IMG/VR virus record: IMGVR_UViG_3300030333_002466
Coordinates: 22,716 to 86,715 of that record
DNA from: a virus
DNA length: 64,000 bases
Direction: 5' to 3' (one strand)
In this document: positions 1 to 7,896 of the stretch, piece after piece
Position numbering within the stretch: the first letter of the stretch is position 1
Layout of the letters: each line of letters opens with the position of its first letter
The notes under the pieces: generated by a model
Told to the model about the DNA's origin: nothing
Seen by the model: the letters and a program-made list of their open reading frames with translations, nothing else
The model's database searches: none
Program-made: the position numbers and the translations under genes

Positions 1-2
1 GT

Positions 3-2066
3 AATTACTTCTTCCGTGGTCTAATGGATGACTTTAGAATCTACGATCACGTTGTTTCTGAGAAAGAAGCAAAAGATATCTATAGATTAAAAGTTCTCCA
101 TAAACTTCAAGAAGAACTTGATAATACCGCTGATTCTGGTAATACAATTACAGTGCCAGACTCTCCAACTATCTTAGGTGATACATCAATAGAGTTCTGG
201 TTTTACCCAACTAACAATTCCAGAAGACAGACTATCTGGAATAAAGGGTATGGGGGTGAAGGGACAATTAACTTTGAACCTACTACCAACTATTTGAGAT
301 TTTACTCAGGCCCAAATGGCGATAATAGCTCTGGATATGTAGCAATAGAAAGCTCTACAGGAATTGCTTTGAATCAATGGCATCATGCAGTCATTGTAAG
401 GGATATGAAAAACCAAACATGGCAATGGTATCTTGATGGAGTTCCTGATATTCAAGAATCATTCTCGTTTACTTCTGTTGGTGAAACTACTTTTGACCTG
501 ACTATTGGTACTGGATATACATCTGATTTTGTAGGTAAATTGCGTGGAGTTAGACAATACGCACGAGTACTTACTGACAGTGAAGTTGAAGCTTTGTATA
601 CAACAGGGCTTTCTATTGATAATTTTGGCTCAATACATAGTAACTACTTTGTTGAGTCTGGTGTAGTAACTCCTAACATTCTTGATTATAAAACTTGGGT
701 GGTTGGTACTTCCGGTTCACAAGTTGGATTTTCTGCAAACGGGTCTGCATCTGAAAGTTATATTGTAGAAGATGTTGACCCATTCAGTAAATCTATTCCT
801 GTTTGGGAAGCTAGACCAGACTCTGTTTCTGGTGCTGACGGTGGTTGGAATGGTGACCTTTTCTCTGTGGACACTACCAAATTTTACAGATTCTCTGTAT
901 GGATTAGAAGAACAGTAGTTGGGAATGGTTCTGCATATTTAGGTCTGAGTGACACTGGTGGTACTGTATTACAAAGGGCTGATGGTAGTGCAAACTCTAA
1001 CCCATATTTCTGGTCTGGTGGTTGGTCTTATGGCGCTGGAGAGTGGATTCTGTTTGTAGGCCACGTATGGCCTGAAGGTTCTGGTTTTGGTGCGTTTCAC
1101 CCAGACTCAGGTATTTACAGTGTATCTGGTGGAAGACTTGGAGATATTCAAAGAGATTTTGTATGGGTTCCTGAAGTTACAAATGCACTCCACAGAACTT
1201 ATCTATATTACTCTACAGATACATCCACAAGACAACAGTGGTGTTACCCTAGGGTAGATGTTTTGGATGGAACAGAGCCTTCTATAGAAGCTTTGTTGGC
1301 TGGATTTGATTCTATTAACGGTGATCGTATTGACGAGTTAGGTGCGTCTGATGTTCCTGACAATTTCGGTGTTAAATATGAGAAGACTAATGTTGGTGAA
1401 TTAAATGAAGTTGGTACTTATCGAGGTCTTGGTTGGTACATTCCATTTAAATACTCTGCAAAGTCTTTCTCAGAAACTCCAAACGTAGTCACAGATGTTG
1501 AAGGAGCAACTATATTCAATGGTGAGTCGGTTCATTTCTCGAACACAACAAACGAGACTGTTGAAGTTTCTGATCTAACAAATATCTTAGGATCATCAAC
1601 AACATCAGCTACATTCTCTGTATGGATTAATAGAACTGCTTCTAACAATACTTACAACATGTTCATGGGACAGGGGACATTGTATTTCTCTTTCAGGTCA
1701 TCTAACCAAATACTTTGGTCTATGCCTACAACTGCTGGTCAACAGACATTAACTACATCACAAACATATTCAAGCAATGAATGGTTACATTGTGTATTTG
1801 TTATTGATGGTACAACAGCAAAGGTTTATGTAAATGGTGAACAGAAGGCATCAAGAACAGTAGATTCTCCTGTATCTATAGCTAATACATTTTCTTTTGG
1901 TGATGGTAGAGATAGTGCATGGTATCCGTTCCAAGGATATGTTAAAGATTTTAAAGTGTTTAATGTTTCATTATCTGGCGAAGAAGTGTATAATGAATAC
2001 TCATCTAACTTAAAGGCTTCTATCAATAAGAATACAGCCTTTGCTAAAGAATTTATCGAGGTATAA
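3..2066 (+). CDS. Tail fibre/adhesin with LamG-like domains (5' truncated)
   Basis: The frame is open to the left edge: codons before the first ATG (nt 24) read NYFFRGL and join the MDDFRIYD motif that ends LamG/concanavalin-A-like domains, so the true start lies outside the window. At least two further LamG-like jelly rolls follow, about residues 25-200 (EFWFYP, then GVRQYARVLTDSEVEALY) and 495-675 (FSVWINR, WLHCVFVIDG, VKDFKVFNVSLSGEEVY). Such domains bind carbohydrate or protein at fibre tips, so this is probably a receptor-binding or fibre protein. It lies 5 nt before a collar-domain fibre gene. Fibre identity is inferred from domains and neighbours. Confidence 0.75.
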   Translation, partial: NYFFRGLMDDFRIYDHVVSEKEAKDIYRLKVLHKLQEELDNTADSGNTITVPDSPTILGDTSIEFWFYPTNNSRRQTIWNKGYGGEGTINFEPTTNYLRFYSGPNGDNSSGYVAIESSTGIALNQWHHAVIVRDMKNQTWQWYLDGVPDIQESFSFTSVGETTFDLTIGTGYTSDFVGKLRGVRQYARVLTDSEVEALYTTGLSIDNFGSIHSNYFVESGVVTPNILDYKTWVVGTSGSQVGFSANGSASESYIVEDVDPFSKSIPVWEARPDSVSGADGGWNGDLFSVDTTKFYRFSVWIRRTVVGNGSAYLGLSDTGGTVLQRADGSANSNPYFWSGGWSYGAGEWILFVGHVWPEGSGFGAFHPDSGIYSVSGGRLGDIQRDFVWVPEVTNALHRTYLYYSTDTSTRQQWCYPRVDVLDGTEPSIEALLAGFDSINGDRIDELGASDVPDNFGVKYEKTNVGELNEVGTYRGLGWYIPFKYSAKSFSETPNVVTDVEGATIFNGESVHFSNTTNETVEVSDLTNILGSSTTSATFSVWINRTASNNTYNMFMGQGTLYFSFRSSNQILWSMPTTAGQQTLTTSQTYSSNEWLHCVFVIDGTTAKVYVNGEQKASRTVDSPVSIANTFSFGDGRDSAWYPFQGYVKDFKVFNVSLSGEEVYNEYSSNLKASINKNTAFAKEFIEV

Positions 2067-2071
2067 TAAGA

Positions 2072-3262
2072 ATGGCTAGATTAAGCGATTCAATTACGTA
2101 TGGAAATCATGCAATAACTGGTGATGTTACAGTAGGTCAAAATCTTAGAATCAACGGTACGTACATATTAGGAGACTCAAAAAGGATTTTGAGTTTTTAT
2201 GATCCTTGGTTGAGATTAAACCCAAATAATGATTTTGGGAATGGTATCTTCGCAGGTACGGGGATTTTTAGAACAGATGGTGAGCTTCAAGTAGGCCCTA
2301 ATGGGTCTCAATTTAAAGTACCTAGTTCTGGTAACATTGTGGCTGGTGCAACTGTTGATGTTACTGGAAACATTACCATGACAGGTAGTTTGGTAAGTTC
2401 TGGTGATTCTAACACTTACGTACAGTTTCACGCAGCAGATCAATTTAGAGTGGTTACTGGTGGGACTGAGAGGTTTGAAGTTACAAACTCAGGTGCGACA
2501 CACTATGGCCCACTCTCTATAAACCATACTAATGTTCAATTGAATTTGGTCGATACCACATATTCAAACAACTATTGGCAATTAGATCACCAAAACGGTA
2601 CACTGAATTTCAATTACAACGGTACAGCCCCTGACTTCATTATAGCTGAATCAGGTAACGCTACTTTCAGACACAACTTGACTGTAGATGGTACAATCTC
2701 TGGAGATGGTTCAGGTCTAACTAATCTACCTGCTGGTGTTGGCGTACCTTCTGGTGTTATTACCATGTGGTCTGGCAGTATTGCAAGCATTCCTTCTGGT
2801 TGGGTTTTATGTGATGGTGCGAACGGAACGCCTAACTTACAAGATAGATTTGTTGTAGGTGCTGGTAACTCTTATGCAGTCGGTGCCACAGGTGGTAGCA
2901 AAGATGCGGTTGTTGTATCTCACAGTCACAATGGTATTGCAGACTTTTCTGGTGGGCACAGCCACACAATTAACTCTAACGGTAGCCACAGGCACATCGA
3001 AGGTGCTGCCCAAGGTAGTGCTTACAGCAGTGGATACTACCCTTATGGTCGAATCACAAGTCCAACACGCTCTGGTTTTACTTGGGGTAACTATGATAGT
3101 ACTTCTTACGAGATTTACACAGATTACTCTGGTACTCACTCACACACAATGGCTTCCGCTCCTAACCACCAACACTTGTTGGATATTGACCCTAGTGGTG
3201 AATCAGGTGTGGATAAAAACCTACCACCATACTATGCACTGGCATTTATCATGAAGACGTAA
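2072..3262 (+). CDS. Tail fibre with C-terminal phage tail-collar domain
   Basis: 396 aa. The N-terminal half has repetitive beta-type sequence (GDVTVGQNLRINGTY, TVDVTGNITMTGSL), as in fibre shafts. From about residue 228 a tail-collar domain begins (VPSGVITMWSG, IPSGWVLCDG, NLQDRFVVGAG), followed by several HxH pairs (SHSHN, GHSHT, SHRH, THSHT) like the metal-binding histidines of T4 gp12-type fibres. It ends in PPYYALAFIMKT, the usual collar terminus. It is co-transcribed with the upstream LamG protein, and a terminator hairpin overlaps its stop codon. Confidence 0.85.
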   Translation: MARLSDSITYGNHAITGDVTVGQNLRINGTYILGDSKRILSFYDPWLRLNPNNDFGNGIFAGTGIFRTDGELQVGPNGSQFKVPSSGNIVAGATVDVTGNITMTGSLVSSGDSNTYVQFHAADQFRVVTGGTERFEVTNSGATHYGPLSINHTNVQLNLVDTTYSNNYWQLDHQNGTLNFNYNGTAPDFIIAESGNATFRHNLTVDGTISGDGSGLTNLPAGVGVPSGVITMWSGSIASIPSGWVLCDGANGTPNLQDRFVVGAGNSYAVGATGGSKDAVVVSHSHNGIADFSGGHSHTINSNGSHRHIEGAAQGSAYSSGYYPYGRITSPTRSGFTWGNYDSTSYEIYTDYSGTHSHTMASAPNHQHLLDIDPSGESGVDKNLPPYYALAFIMKT

Positions 3263-3280
3263 GATTTTTCTTGCGTTTTT
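3257..3280 (+). terminator. Rho-independent terminator overlapping the stop codon
   Basis: ACGTAAGA (3257-3264) pairs with TCTTGCGT (3269-3276), one G-U pair, 4-nt loop, followed by TTTT. The TAA stop of the collar fibre lies inside the 5' arm. Confidence 0.6.
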
Positions 3281-3299
3281 CATGATTGTCTGTTAAAAT
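3271..3299 (+). promoter_or_regulatory. Possible sigma70-like promoter before second fibre gene
   Basis: TTGCGT (3271) and TAAAAT (3294-3299) are separated by 17 nt and lie just 5' of the 3335 fibre gene. The -35 overlaps the terminator arm, so the assignment is weak. Confidence 0.3.
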
Positions 3300-3334
3300 A
3301 GTATATACAACACTTAATATTTAGTGAGGAACAC

Positions 3335-4633
3335 ATGGCATTTAACAAACCCAATGTAAACAATATTTGGGCAGCTACCGGGGAAGTTATTTCTCCGGCT
3401 ACTGCTAAGATTGCACAGGGATGGATCGCTGAAATACCTGACTATGAGTTTGAAAACTGGATTCAGCAAAGACAAGACCAGTTTAACGCTCATATCAACC
3501 AATACGGTATCCCTGTTTGGGATTCTGTGACAGAGTATATCGCAGGTAAGTCTTATGTGCAAGGTAGTGATGGTGAGATTTACAAAGCTATCACAACAAA
3601 CACAAACAAAAACCCAACAGTAAGTTCAGCAGATTGGCAGAGAGCTTTCGATACATTCGATTCAAGCTATAGTAAAACTGAAGCTGATGGTCGTTTTGCT
3701 AAACAAGCTAGTAATCTATCTGATCTAACGAACATTGCAACTGCTCGTAATAACCTCTCAGTTTATTCAAAAACTGAATCAGATAGTCGTTATTTGAATG
3801 AGTCTAGTAACCTATCTGACCTTGCAAACATTGCAACTGCTAGAACAAACCTATCTGTCTATTCAAAGGCAGAGGCTGATGCAGCTTATGTTAGAAAAGC
3901 TAACAACTTATCCGATCTTACAAGTGCCGCTACAGCAAGAACAAACTTGAATGTTTACGCTAAGACAGATTTGTACACTAGAACTGAGTCTGATGCAAGA
4001 TATGTGAACTCTGCTGGTGACACAATGACTGGTAAGTTGACACTAGATGGCGACCCTACCAGTGCACTCCACGCTGTTACAAAACAGTACGTAGACGTTT
4101 CCCTAGCACCTATTGGCTCTGTTGTTGCTATGGCAACTTCAACACTACCTTCGGGCTACTTGAAGTGTAACGGTGCTGCTATTAGTAGATCAACATACAG
4201 TGATCTATTCGCAACTATCGGCACTACTTTTGGTGCTGGTAATGGTTCAACTACATTTAACCTACCAGACCTTCGCGGTGAGTTTATTCGTGGTTGGGAC
4301 GACAGTCGTGGTATAGACTCTGGACGTAACTTTGGTTCTCAACAATTTGATGAACTTAAGTCACACAACCACACAGGTCTTGCTCTGAGTGCTGGTTCTC
4401 ACAACCACCTAGGCGGTATTCCATACCCAACAAGCTATGACCCTGCAAGGTATCCGTATGGTCAGGGTGGTACTACTAGACTAGGTTTCTCTGCTGGTAA
4501 CTTTACAAACTCAGCTAAAAGTACATTTACAAGCACTGAAGGTGCACACACTCACACCCTAAGCATTAACTCTACTGGTGGTACAGAAACAAGACCACGT
4601 AACGTAGCTTTGATGTATGTGATTAAATTCTAA
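3335..4633 (+). CDS. Tail fibre with YSKTESD repeats and collar domain
   Basis: 432 aa. Residues 1-110 are an attachment-type domain. Residues 110-225 hold tandem shaft repeats of the form NLSDLxNIATARTNLSVYSKTESDxRY. DTMTGKLTLDGDP and ALHAVTKQYVD follow, standard motifs joining shaft to tip. A collar domain fills the C-terminus (VAMATSTLPSGYLKCNG, FNLPDLRGEFIRGWDD) with HNH and HTH pairs, ending in RPRNVALMYVIKF. This is the classical layout of enterobacterial tail fibres. The next gene is probably its assembly factor. Confidence 0.9.
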   Translation: MAFNKPNVNNIWAATGEVISPATAKIAQGWIAEIPDYEFENWIQQRQDQFNAHINQYGIPVWDSVTEYIAGKSYVQGSDGEIYKAITTNTNKNPTVSSADWQRAFDTFDSSYSKTEADGRFAKQASNLSDLTNIATARNNLSVYSKTESDSRYLNESSNLSDLANIATARTNLSVYSKAEADAAYVRKANNLSDLTSAATARTNLNVYAKTDLYTRTESDARYVNSAGDTMTGKLTLDGDPTSALHAVTKQYVDVSLAPIGSVVAMATSTLPSGYLKCNGAAISRSTYSDLFATIGTTFGAGNGSTTFNLPDLRGEFIRGWDDSRGIDSGRNFGSQQFDELKSHNHTGLALSAGSHNHLGGIPYPTSYDPARYPYGQGGTTRLGFSAGNFTNSAKSTFTSTEGAHTHTLSINSTGGTETRPRNVALMYVIKF

Positions 4634-4642
4634 GGAGGTTGC

Positions 4643-5044
4643 ATGGAAACTAAAGTAGTTTATCAACACGATGAGGATGGTTGGTTTCTAAATGAGGTTG
4701 AACTCAATGAAACCGATAAGTCTCCACTTGAAGAAGATGTTTGGTTGCTTCCTAGAAATTGTGTAGAGAAGGCTCCACGTAAATCTGCAAGAGGTAAGTG
4801 GCCTAAGTGGAACGGCTATAAGTGGGTTTCTACTGATCTTAAGAAAGAAGAAGCCGAACCTAAAGAAGAAGATCAAGAGGAAATTGATCCGATTATTCAA
4901 CGTAAGGAAGCTTATAAAGAAGCTGATGCTCTGAAGAATGAAATTGAATTCGATGCTATGGTTTCAGGAGAGAAACCTAACTACGAGAGTTGGGTTAAAC
5001 TTGTAAAGGAAATCAAAGAAAGGTATCCTAAAAATGAAATTTAA
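4643..5044 (+). CDS. Probable tail fibre assembly protein
   Basis: 133 aa, acidic, with an AGGAGG ribosome site 9 nt after the fibre stop. The middle has W- and P-rich motifs (GKWPKWNGYKWV) seen in small tail-fibre assembly chaperones, and the C-terminal half is predicted helical (EAYKEADALKNEIEFDAM). The function is inferred mainly from position directly after the fibre gene and from size. It overlaps the next gene by 11 nt. Confidence 0.5.
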   Translation: METKVVYQHDEDGWFLNEVELNETDKSPLEEDVWLLPRNCVEKAPRKSARGKWPKWNGYKWVSTDLKKEEAEPKEEDQEEIDPIIQRKEAYKEADALKNEIEFDAMVSGEKPNYESWVKLVKEIKERYPKNEI

Positions 5045-5504
5045 TAAAACCTTTTTTGGTGTAGTTATATTTATCATTTTGCTTCTTTTTGCTGCTGACA
5101 ATGCTTATAGTGCCAATGGCCCTAAAATAAGCTTAGGCAAAACTCTAATCAACTCCAATCTTGCTTATGGTGAGATTGGATATGAATATGAGAATTTTGA
5201 ATTAACAGCCGCACAAATGGGTGAAGGTTCTACTAAGAACGGTGATCAAGGGGTGGTACAAATCTACTCCTTGTCTCATCTTGTTAGACCAGACTGGAAT
5301 ACATTTTTCGGTAAGAATTATTACAGAATTGGTGTAGCTTATATTGAGGATTCACCGCTGGTTGGCAATACAAACTTCAGGTTAGGTGTTGGTATTGATT
5401 ATGGAGCTTTCTCTGTAGAGTATTTTCATTACTCATCGTCAGGTATCCATAACCCTAACACTGGAATCGATGGAATCCAACTGAAATTAAATATCCCGAA
5501 GTGA
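5034..5504 (+). CDS. PagL-like outer-membrane lipid A deacylase candidate
   Basis: 156 aa. A Sec signal peptide (KTFFGVVIFIILLLFAADNAYSA) is followed by alternating beta-strand sequence of a small barrel. The C-terminus reads VEYFHYSSSGIHNPNTGIDG, resembling the PagL signature H-x-S-N/S-G...PN-x-G that carries the catalytic His and Ser (here His132 and Ser134). The acidic third residue of PagL would fall at Asp146 rather than Glu. PagL removes a 3-O-linked acyl chain from lipid A in the outer leaflet. A phage copy could alter LPS to block superinfection or help exit. It could instead be an inactive barrel of the same fold. Confidence 0.55.
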   Translation: MKFNKTFFGVVIFIILLLFAADNAYSANGPKISLGKTLINSNLAYGEIGYEYENFELTAAQMGEGSTKNGDQGVVQIYSLSHLVRPDWNTFFGKNYYRIGVAYIEDSPLVGNTNFRLGVGIDYGAFSVEYFHYSSSGIHNPNTGIDGIQLKLNIPK

Positions 5505-5511
5505 GGTTAAT

Positions 5512-5745
5512 ATGATTGAAGGTGTAATCTTAAGACTTATTATTGCACTGGCTGCTTTGGTAATTGGTCTGATTGGTACATGGTTTGTTCTAAGAACATT
5601 CGATGCATCTAGTAAGATTGATTTCAAAAAAGCTTTTGATAGAATTGAAGGTGACGCTAAGGCAATGGCAGTCTACTATGGTCTGCGATTCATTGGTGTT
5701 GCATTTATGGTTGGCTTTGTTATTGGTAAAGCCGTGGGCTTCTAA
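5512..5745 (+). CDS. Small two-TM membrane protein, holin candidate
   Basis: 77 aa. Hydrophobic segments lie at about residues 5-27 (GVILRLIIALAALVIGLIGT) and 58-76 (GLRFIGVAFMVGFVIG), separated by a charged loop (SSKIDFKKAFDRIEGDAK). It lies immediately before the endolysin gene, where holins normally sit, and has the size of a small two-TM holin. There is no recognised family motif, so the role rests on topology and position. Confidence 0.5.
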   Translation: MIEGVILRLIIALAALVIGLIGTWFVLRTFDASSKIDFKKAFDRIEGDAKAMAVYYGLRFIGVAFMVGFVIGKAVGF

Positions 5746-5756
5746 GGAGGCTCATC

Positions 5757-6344
5757 ATGAAAAGACCACTTAGAGAGGCACTACTATTCTTGGTAGTGCT
5801 TCTTTTCCTTGTATTTGCACAGGATGCAAACGCAATATCTGATAGGTATGACAACTCATTTAGGAAGTGGTCTGCCTATTACCTTCCAGAAGTTCCTTGG
5901 TACTGGCTAAAAGCACAGTGCTGGCAGGAATCCCGCCTAAAACCTGAAGCCGTTTCTCCTGTTGGAGCTAAAGGTGTTTGTCAATTCATGCCTCCAACTT
6001 GGAAGGATATGCAAACAAAACTTGGTTTTCAAGGTGACCCTTTTATCCCAGATTTAAACATTCAAGCTGCTGCTTCTTATATGAGTCAGTTGCGTGATGT
6101 ATGGGATAGAAGACAACGAACAAACATTCAAGTGCATTCTCTTGCTCTTGCTTCCTATAATGCTGGTACAGGTAATATCCTTAAAGCACAGAAGGTAAGT
6201 GGTAACAAAAGACTTTGGTGTGAAATACAACCACATCTTGTTGAGGTTACTGGTAAGCACAGTAAAGAGACTACACATTACGTAGAGGTTATATGGGACT
6301 ATGTTAAAGAGCTTATTCAACGTGGCAACTTCCCCACTTACTAA
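5757..6344 (+). CDS. Endolysin, SLT-type lytic transglycosylase with N-terminal signal anchor
   Basis: 195 aa. The hydrophobic N-terminus (EALLFLVVLLFLVFAQDANA) is a signal peptide or SAR-like anchor, suggesting Sec export. The SLT fold follows: catalytic Glu in CWQESRLKPEAVSPVGAKG, CQFMPPTW, then LALASYNAGTGNI, all hallmark motifs of lytic transglycosylases that cleave the MurNAc-GlcNAc bond. It has a strong AAGGAGG site. The gene overlaps the i-spanin by 44 nt and the lysis genes form one unit. Confidence 0.9.
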   Translation: MKRPLREALLFLVVLLFLVFAQDANAISDRYDNSFRKWSAYYLPEVPWYWLKAQCWQESRLKPEAVSPVGAKGVCQFMPPTWKDMQTKLGFQGDPFIPDLNIQAAASYMSQLRDVWDRRQRTNIQVHSLALASYNAGTGNILKAQKVSGNKRLWCEIQPHLVEVTGKHSKETTHYVEVIWDYVKELIQRGNFPTY

Positions 6345-6747
6345 GTATATGGGAATTGCTATAATCGTATTGGTAGGTGCTTTGGGCGGTGCTATGTACC
6401 TTTCTTACAAATTCTATGGAGATAGAGCAGTAGCTGAAGCTGCAAATGAGCAACTAGAGGTTACTGTCGAAGAAGAAAGGAAGCAAACAGAAAAAGCTGT
6501 AGAAAGCATTGAACTGATCAATGAGGCTGTATCGAAGGTAAGGAAAGGTGAGAAAGAGATCGACAAGGCTGCTGAGAGGCTGAAGGAAGAACTTTCTAAG
6601 CCAACCCCTACCCAACCTACAGGAGAACAAGAAAATGAAACAGAGGCTACTACAGACCCTTGTGATGATTTCCTTTCTGATGATGATATTAGGATGCTCC
6701 AGCAAGCGCACTGTCTTACAGACGGAGACGCAACTGATTGCTATTGA
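6301..6747 (+). CDS. Inner-membrane spanin subunit (Rz-like)
   Basis: 148 aa with one N-terminal TM helix (YMGIAIIVLVGALGGAMYLSY) followed by a long charged coiled coil (about residues 45-100) and a periplasmic tail. This is the i-spanin topology. It starts inside the endolysin gene and contains the start of the o-spanin in another frame, the usual nested Rz/Rz1 arrangement. With Rz1 it fuses inner and outer membranes at lysis. Confidence 0.8.
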   Translation: MLKSLFNVATSPLTKYMGIAIIVLVGALGGAMYLSYKFYGDRAVAEAANEQLEVTVEEERKQTEKAVESIELINEAVSKVRKGEKEIDKAAERLKEELSKPTPTQPTGEQENETEATTDPCDDFLSDDDIRMLQQAHCLTDGDATDCY

Positions 6748-6931
6748 GGAATCTTTGAGTCAACCCTGTGAGGTTGATGAGTTTCCAAATATATTCTATC
6801 AAACACAAAAAGAAAGAGTTGAAACTTTAAAGAAAGAGTACGTCAACGCTTTAGGTGTTATCGGAAAGTGTGAATTACAGCGCAAAGAATCCCTTAATTT
6901 AACTAATGAACTAAAACAATTATACGAGTAA
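6635..6931 (+). CDS. Outer-membrane lipoprotein spanin subunit (Rz1-like)
   Basis: 98 aa. The signal peptide ends in a lipobox (MMILGC then SS), so the mature protein should be lipidated at Cys21. Its start lies in the +1 frame within the Rz-like gene after an AGGAGAAC ribosome site, and it extends 184 nt past the Rz stop, so it is overlapping rather than fully embedded. It should partner the i-spanin through its C-terminal helix. Confidence 0.8.
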   Translation: MKQRLLQTLVMISFLMMILGCSSKRTVLQTETQLIAIEESLSQPCEVDEFPNIFYQTQKERVETLKKEYVNALGVIGKCELQRKESLNLTNELKQLYE

Positions 6932-6942
6932 TTGGAGGATTA

Positions 6943-7602
6943 ATGACCGACCAAAAGAAGTCATGGTTATCAAATGTGGTAACATCGATCATTACTTCTT
7001 TAGCAGTTTTGGCCGGTGCTTGGTTCGCATTTCAGGGTGATACTAGTAACGCTAATGCGAGTAGACTAGAATCTGCCTTCAAGAGAATTGAATATCTTGA
7101 GACAGAAATGAGACAACAGCAAGCCAACTCAAATGCCAAGATTATTGAACTAACAAGTCAAGTGTTTAGGTTGCAGAGTCAACTAGATAAAGACTTGAAC
7201 ATAATCGATATGTTTGAGAGTTTCATGGATGGATTACCATTTGAGGCGTGGCTTAAAGAAGTTAAAATGGTTAATGGTTTACCAGAGTTTAAAATGTTGC
7301 TTATTAATAAGCGATATGAATTTGACTACGGTGTATCACGAAGTAGATATAGAGGCGCTACAGATCGGGAAATTTGGGGCAGAGACGTTGCAAATTCCTT
7401 TAAGGAAAACGATCTGAGAGTCTTGGCAAGTAAGGCCAGTCTAGTCACCTATGAAACATATCCAGCTAAAGTTTCAAATGGATTTCAAACGACAGATGGT
7501 GAAGTGACTAAGATGGTTGTTAAAGTCTATCTAGAGTTGATAGATGGAAAGCAAATGATATTCGGTATGGCTATTGATATGCCCCCTGAATTAAAACAAT
7601 AA
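6943..7602 (+). CDS. Membrane-anchored coiled-coil protein of the lysis block
   Basis: 219 aa. An N-terminal TM segment (VVTSIITSLAVLAGAWFAF) is followed by a coiled coil (about residues 40-75, ESAFKRIEYLETEMRQQQ) and a globular C-terminal domain with no motif I recognise. Position at the end of the lysis operon suggests a role at the cell envelope, but a late gene unrelated to lysis is equally possible. It is followed by the bidirectional transcription boundary at 7.63 kb. Confidence 0.6.
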   Translation: MTDQKKSWLSNVVTSIITSLAVLAGAWFAFQGDTSNANASRLESAFKRIEYLETEMRQQQANSNAKIIELTSQVFRLQSQLDKDLNIIDMFESFMDGLPFEAWLKEVKMVNGLPEFKMLLINKRYEFDYGVSRSRYRGATDREIWGRDVANSFKENDLRVLASKASLVTYETYPAKVSNGFQTTDGEVTKMVVKVYLELIDGKQMIFGMAIDMPPELKQ

Positions 7603-7629
7603 GAAACATTCCTCACACGCATAATTAAA

Positions 7630-7664
7630 CCCCGAAACCTGTAACAAGGTCTCGGGGCTTTTTT
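7630..7664 (+). terminator. Strong rho-independent terminator of the tail/lysis operon
   Basis: CCCCGAAACCT pairs with AGGTCTCGGGG (7630-7657, one A-C mismatch) and is followed by CTTTTTT. It separates the plus-strand late genes from the converging minus-strand nucleotide operon. Confidence 0.88.
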
Positions 7665-7667
7665 GTG

Positions 7668-7886
7668 TCACTTCAAATGTAAATAGAGGTCTTCATATCC
7701 ACCGATATGCTTACCTTCAGAATCAAAAACCTGTGGGACTGTCCTTAGTCCTAGTTTCTTGATATTCTCAAACATTTCAGGGTGATCGTCTAGACTGACG
7801 TAACTATACTCAATCTTCTTACGATCTAGCAAGTCTTTTGCTTTAACACAACTAGGGCATTGCTCAATTCCAAATACAGTATACAT
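7668..7886 (-). CDS. nrdC: Glutaredoxin-like redox partner of ribonucleotide reductase
   Basis: 72 aa from the ATG at 7886, preceded by AAGGAGA; a longer frame reaching into nrdA is not credible. The thioredoxin fold starts MYTVFGIEQC with a CPSC active site, a TVPQVF cis-proline motif and GGYEDL near the end, all glutaredoxin/NrdH features. It reduces the NrdA active-site disulfide after each turnover. It is the last gene of the nrdB-nrdA-nrdC series. Confidence 0.85.
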   Translation of the reverse strand: MYTVFGIEQCPSCVKAKDLLDRKKIEYSYVSLDDHPEMFENIKKLGLRTVPQVFDSEGKHIGGYEDLYLHLK

Positions 7887-7896
7887 AGATTTCTCC

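Noticed and set aside
2837-3254. Long open frames antisense to or out of frame with the collar-domain fibre
   Set aside because: Shadows of the repetitive GGT/CAC-rich fibre sequence without ribosome sites.
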